Source: Robinsoniella peoriensis (GTDB lineage Bacteria > Bacillota > Clostridia > Lachnospirales > Lachnospiraceae). Taken from it: a stretch of 64,000 nt of DNA. The notes below the pieces were generated by a model. It was given only the letters and a program-made list of their open reading frames with translations. It was not told where the DNA came from and did not search any database. Where the stretch lies: the NCBI RefSeq assembly GCF_042680125.1, contig NZ_JBHTNY010000030.1; one strand, written 5' to 3'. Positions 61,459-64,000 of this stretch are shown here, in pieces (position 1 is the first letter of the stretch; each line of letters opens with the position of its first letter). Made by a program: the position numbers and the translations under genes.

Positions 61459-62907
61459 TCATACATTTCTGGTTATCCGCACTTTACGTATTTTTCCTTT
61501 AATTGGTTTTTCCTGTAATGCTTCCAGAACGGCTTTACCTTTTCCATTTAAGATTTCTACATATGTTAAGCTGTCCCTTACATCAATAATTCCTATATCC
61601 TCTGCCATCATTCCCTGAATATTGCAGACTGCTCCCACGACATCCACTGCACGCATTTTAGACTTCTTCCCGCCGCCTATCGATAATCTCGTTATTGATT
61701 TATTTAAAGCTGCACCTTTTTTTGGTTTTAGTACCGCCTTTTTCTTTAGATATGCCCAGAATCTTTTCTCATCCTCTGAATTGATTTCCGGCAGCTCTTC
61801 TATAGGCAATCTGTCACCGGTATATGCCTCCACCATTTGTTTCATTTTCTGATCAGATTCACTGACCAGACTAATAGCAGTTCCTTCTTTTCCGTTTCTT
61901 CCGGTTCTTCCCACCCGATGTACGTAAGTCTCCCTTCCCGTTGGAAAATCATAGTTGATCACATGGGTAATGTTCTCAAAATCAACTCCTCTTGCCGCTA
62001 CATCAGTAGCAATCAGATAATGAAAACGCCCTTCCCGAAATCCATCGATCATCCTGAGCCTTTCTCTCTGTTCCAGTTCCCCATGAATCATACCACATGG
62101 TATCCTATCCCTTCCAAGCTTATGGCAGAGTACATTTACCATCTCCCGGGTTCCACAGAAAATCATACAGTCCACGGGGTTTTCCTTAATCAGTATCCGA
62201 AGCAGTGCCTGGTATTTTTCTTCCTGATCCACTTCATATACGGTCTGCCGGATGCCTGCAACGGTTTCCGTTTCTGATTCCAGTATTATGGATACCGCTT
62301 CATTCATATATCCATCAATTAGCTGCTTTACACCTTCATCTAAAGTTGCTGAAAACAGAAGAATCTGTCTGTCTCCCGGAAGCAGTGAGATAATTTCCTT
62401 TACCTCCTCCAAAAATCCCATATCCAACATGAGATCCGCCTCATCAATAACCAGATATTTAATTTGATTCAGCTTTAATGTTTCTCTGCGGACGTGATCC
62501 ATAACGCGCCCGGGTGTTCCCGCTACAATGTGAGATTTCTGTTTTAAAGTCTGTATCTGTTTGTCAATGGGAAATCCTCCAAAGACTGCCGGAACCTTCA
62601 GACGTTTTTTCCTGCCGATATGAAAGATCTCCATCCCCACCTGCACCGCCAGTTCCCTGGTTGGTTCCAAAACTAAAGCCTGGGGTGAATTTTCCTCCCA
62701 GATTACTTTCTCACATAAGGGTATTGCAAATGCTGCCGTTTTCCCGGTTCCTGTCTGTGATTTCGCTACAATATCTCTACCCCTCAAAGCTGTAGGAATG
62801 ACTTCTTTTTGTATTTCCGTTGGTTTCAGGTAGCCTAGTCCTGTCAAAGCCTCCAGGATATCTCCGGATAAATTATATTCTTTAAATAGATTATTTTCTG
62901 TTTTCAT
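61459..62907 (-). CDS. DEAD-box RNA helicase with DbpA-type RNA-binding domain
   Basis: The 482-residue helicase has all core motifs: SQTGTGKT, EPTRELA, TPGRVMD, VIDEADLML, FSATL, IATDVAARGVD and HRVGRTGRNG. Residues about 405-482 match the DbpA/YxiN C-terminal RRM (AVDVVGAVCNIQGMMAEDIG), which in characterised members targets the helicase to 23S rRNA hairpin 92 during 50S assembly. No strong ribosome binding site lies before the ATG. It appears to be a stand-alone housekeeping-type gene. Confidence 0.94.
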   Translation of the reverse strand: MKTENNLFKEYNLSGDILEALTGLGYLKPTEIQKEVIPTALRGRDIVAKSQTGTGKTAAFAIPLCEKVIWEENSPQALVLEPTRELAVQVGMEIFHIGRKKRLKVPAVFGGFPIDKQIQTLKQKSHIVAGTPGRVMDHVRRETLKLNQIKYLVIDEADLMLDMGFLEEVKEIISLLPGDRQILLFSATLDEGVKQLIDGYMNEAVSIILESETETVAGIRQTVYEVDQEEKYQALLRILIKENPVDCMIFCGTREMVNVLCHKLGRDRIPCGMIHGELEQRERLRMIDGFREGRFHYLIATDVAARGVDFENITHVINYDFPTGRETYVHRVGRTGRNGKEGTAISLVSESDQKMKQMVEAYTGDRLPIEELPEINSEDEKRFWAYLKKKAVLKPKKGAALNKSITRLSIGGGKKSKMRAVDVVGAVCNIQGMMAEDIGIIDVRDSLTYVEILNGKGKAVLEALQEKPIKGKIRKVRITRNV

Positions 62908-63034
62908 AGTTTGGATTTATTCCTATTCTTTCTGTTATCTGTTTTCTGTTTTTATTGTAACATCTTTTACATGAAAAATATATGCAAAACGTTTAATTTG
63001 TCACTGCCAGATCAGCAATCCCTCCACGTTATTC

Positions 63035-63063
63035 TTGACACCCCCATATACCAATGATATACT
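63035..63063 (+). promoter_or_regulatory. Consensus promoter of the CD3324-family gene (copy B)
   Basis: TTGACA (63035-63040), 17 nt, TATACT (63058-63063). The expected start site near 63070 gives about a 150-nt leader before the gene at 63219. The rest of 62908-63034 is A/T-rich and shows nothing else. Confidence 0.75.
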
Positions 63064-63096
63064 TGCCCTAAAAAGACTCAGGGGGGCGGATGACTT

Positions 63097-63126
63097 ATGC
63101 TTAATCCTATCGTTATTACTGCATAG
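63097..63126 (+). CDS. Putative 9-residue leader peptide (copy B)
   Basis: ATG with GGGGGGCGG 7 nt upstream opens a frame encoding MLNPIVITA and stops at TAG. As in the copy at 13964-13987, it ends in GCATAG, and the stop lies within the first arm of the inverted repeat. An alternative 4-codon ORF starts at 63090. The two leader peptides differ in sequence; only the ending is conserved. Confidence 0.4.
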   Translation: MLNPIVITA

Positions 63127-63183
63127 CAAAGGCTGATGCAGTGTAGAAAATTACATAAAGTATTATTTAATAGCCTTTGCTAT
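63123..63183 (+). promoter_or_regulatory. Inverted repeat in the leader of the CD3324-family gene (copy B)
   Basis: ATAGCAAAGGCT (63123-63134) and AGCCTTTGCTAT (63172-63183) pair perfectly over 12 bp around 37 nt. The arms match those of copy A at 13903-13964. The loop shares TGCA-N-GT just after the first arm. The second arm ends about 35 nt before the gene. Confidence 0.65.
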
Positions 63184-63218
63184 TCCTATTTCATTATTAA
63201 ATAAATTAGGAGTGCATA

Positions 63219-63506
63219 ATGAGCTATATAAAAGCTACACATATTTTACCACCGGAATTAGTGGAACAAATCCAGGAATATATAGACGGTGAATATATTT
63301 ATATTCCAAGAATGTCAGGCAATAAAAAAGCCTGGGGTGAAAGAACATATATCCGGGAAGAATTGGAATCAAGAAACCGGCAAATTTATCAGGATTTTCT
63401 ATCCGGAATTAATAAAGATGATCTGGCGAAGAAATATTTTCTTTCATTGAAAAGTATCCAGAGAATCATCCGGCAGTGCCTGAAAAATGATTCACAAAAT
63501 AACTGA
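63219..63506 (+). CDS. CD3324-family / Mor-like small putative DNA-binding protein
   Basis: The 95-residue paralogue of the protein at 13589 reads LPPELVEQIQEYIDGEYIYI, KAWGERTYIREELESRNRQI and a C-terminal helix-turn-helix (DDLAKKYFLSLKSIQRIIRQ). TAGGAG precedes the ATG. It has a consensus promoter, a short leader ORF and an inverted repeat upstream and a terminator downstream, so it is a one-gene unit. The Mor-like fold suggests transcription control; the target is unknown, possibly its own leader. Confidence 0.78.
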   Translation: MSYIKATHILPPELVEQIQEYIDGEYIYIPRMSGNKKAWGERTYIREELESRNRQIYQDFLSGINKDDLAKKYFLSLKSIQRIIRQCLKNDSQNN

Positions 63507-63520
63507 TAGCAGTTCGTAAC

Positions 63521-63550
63521 ATGGCGATGGGATATCTTACCCATCGCCAT
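63521..63550 (+). terminator. Intrinsic terminator of the CD3324-family gene (copy B)
   Basis: ATGGCGATGGG and CCCATCGCCAT form a perfect 11-bp stem with an 8-nt loop, followed by a T-rich tail (CATATTTGTTT). Confidence 0.75.
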
Positions 63551-63582
63551 CATATTTGTTTAGCTCAACCTGTCTGCACAGA

Positions 63583-63786
63583 TTATATAATGCAGATATA
63601 CTCCGCACACCGATTAGCCGATATAAGCCCTATCTTGTCCCAATATCTTATTGTAGTCGGGGTTATCCCCGTAGCCTTACTTACATCATCAATGAAAAAC
63701 ATCCGTGATGCATCATCATTCTTTTTCTGTAAAAATCTCTGTTTAATCTGGGTACAGATGACATTATCCTTTTGAAGCACTGTCAA
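63583..63786 (-). pseudogene. MerR-type helix-turn-helix fragment
   Basis: A 67-codon frame contains FFIDDVSKATGITPTTIRYW and DKIGLISANR, a clear MerR-family DNA-binding motif, but it ends 9 residues later, and 33 residues of unrelated sequence precede it. There is no ribosome binding site and only a TTG start. It is probably the surviving piece of a MerR-type regulator gene cut by rearrangement next to the repeat at 63841. Confidence 0.5.
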
Positions 63787-63840
63787 TGCCTTATTTATGA
63801 GTCATTACTTAAATTGAGACTCCTTGCTGGTTTACTATAT

Positions 63841-63899
63841 TGGGGTTTAGCTGATTAAAGACGCTTTGTAAATGATAGGTAGTGTACAGAAAGATGGGT
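63841..63899 (-). repeat. Dispersed repeat B, copy 2, continuing towards the window edge
   Basis: On the minus strand this matches 14912-14967 with a few differences (ACTACCTATCATTTACAAAG in both). The adjoining GC-richer sequence to 64000 looks unlike the surrounding DNA and may be the end of a mobile element beyond the window. Confidence 0.6.
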
Positions 63900-64000
63900 G
63901 TGGGAAACTGGCATGGGCTCCGCCAGCTGGCCGCAGAACTGGTATTTTCTAACCTTTCCGAAGCGCTTTTTGGCGGCACGCGGGCATTCACCGAGAAATC

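Overview
The window looks like chromosome from a low-to-moderate GC Gram-positive gut anaerobe, most likely a Lachnospiraceae-type Clostridia. The signs are strong AGGAGG ribosome binding sites, LplABC/YesMN-type sugar uptake genes, a dockerin-bearing secreted glycosidase, CD1871A- and CD3324-family small proteins, a YolD/Y-family polymerase pair, and several Bce/Vnc-type two-component/ABC modules. No rRNA, tRNA, CRISPR array or intact transposase gene was found. The assignment to a family is inference from gene content.

Layout. 1-12.6 kb: a minus-strand glycan utilisation locus with a GH2 glycosidase, a YesM/YesN-type sensor pair, a lipoprotein substrate-binding protein, two permeases and a GH106-like hydrolase cut by the window edge. 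The GH2 gene and the binding-protein gene share a near-identical promoter block, so the AraC-type regulator probably drives both. 12.7-16.8 kb: an alpha/beta hydrolase, a small Mor-like (CD3324 family) gene with an unusual leader, a coiled-coil protein, gene remnants, repeats, and YolD plus a Y-family DNA polymerase. 16.9-21.1 kb: a two-gene unit of a Cache-GGDEF-EAL protein and a binding-protein/5'-nucleotidase-C fusion lipoprotein. 21.3-26.4 kb: a TetR regulator divergent from an ABC-2 exporter, then a TetR gene translationally coupled to an M23 peptidase. 26.7-36.3 kb: one 3207-residue secreted GH2 + GH110-like enzyme with a dockerin.

36.5-44 kb: an ABC ATPase-FtsX fusion and a wrecked second ABC gene, divergent from an OmpR/kinase pair. 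Next comes an extracytoplasmic thiol-redox cluster (thioredoxin-like lipoprotein, CD1871A CXXC peptide, NapH-like Fe-S membrane protein, TlpA-like lipoprotein) whose promoter carries the same operator as the divergent promoter. 44-49 kb: a regulator-kinase-ATPase-FtsX module. 49-54.4 kb: an acetyltransferase, small membrane proteins, an orphan two-component pair, and an SdpR/SdpI pair with two flanking palindromic operators. 54.4-62.9 kb: CbiZ, a second regulator-kinase-ATPase-ATPase-FtsX module, and a DbpA-like helicase. 63-64 kb: a second CD3324-family gene with the same leader design, then remnants.

A 160-bp hairpin-forming repeat flanked by TA (MITE-like) occurs as two near-identical full copies and three deleted or degenerate ones. 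Two of them lie in apparent 5' untranslated regions. The least explained pattern is the matched promoter, short leader ORF ending in GCATAG, and inverted repeat in front of both CD3324-family genes.
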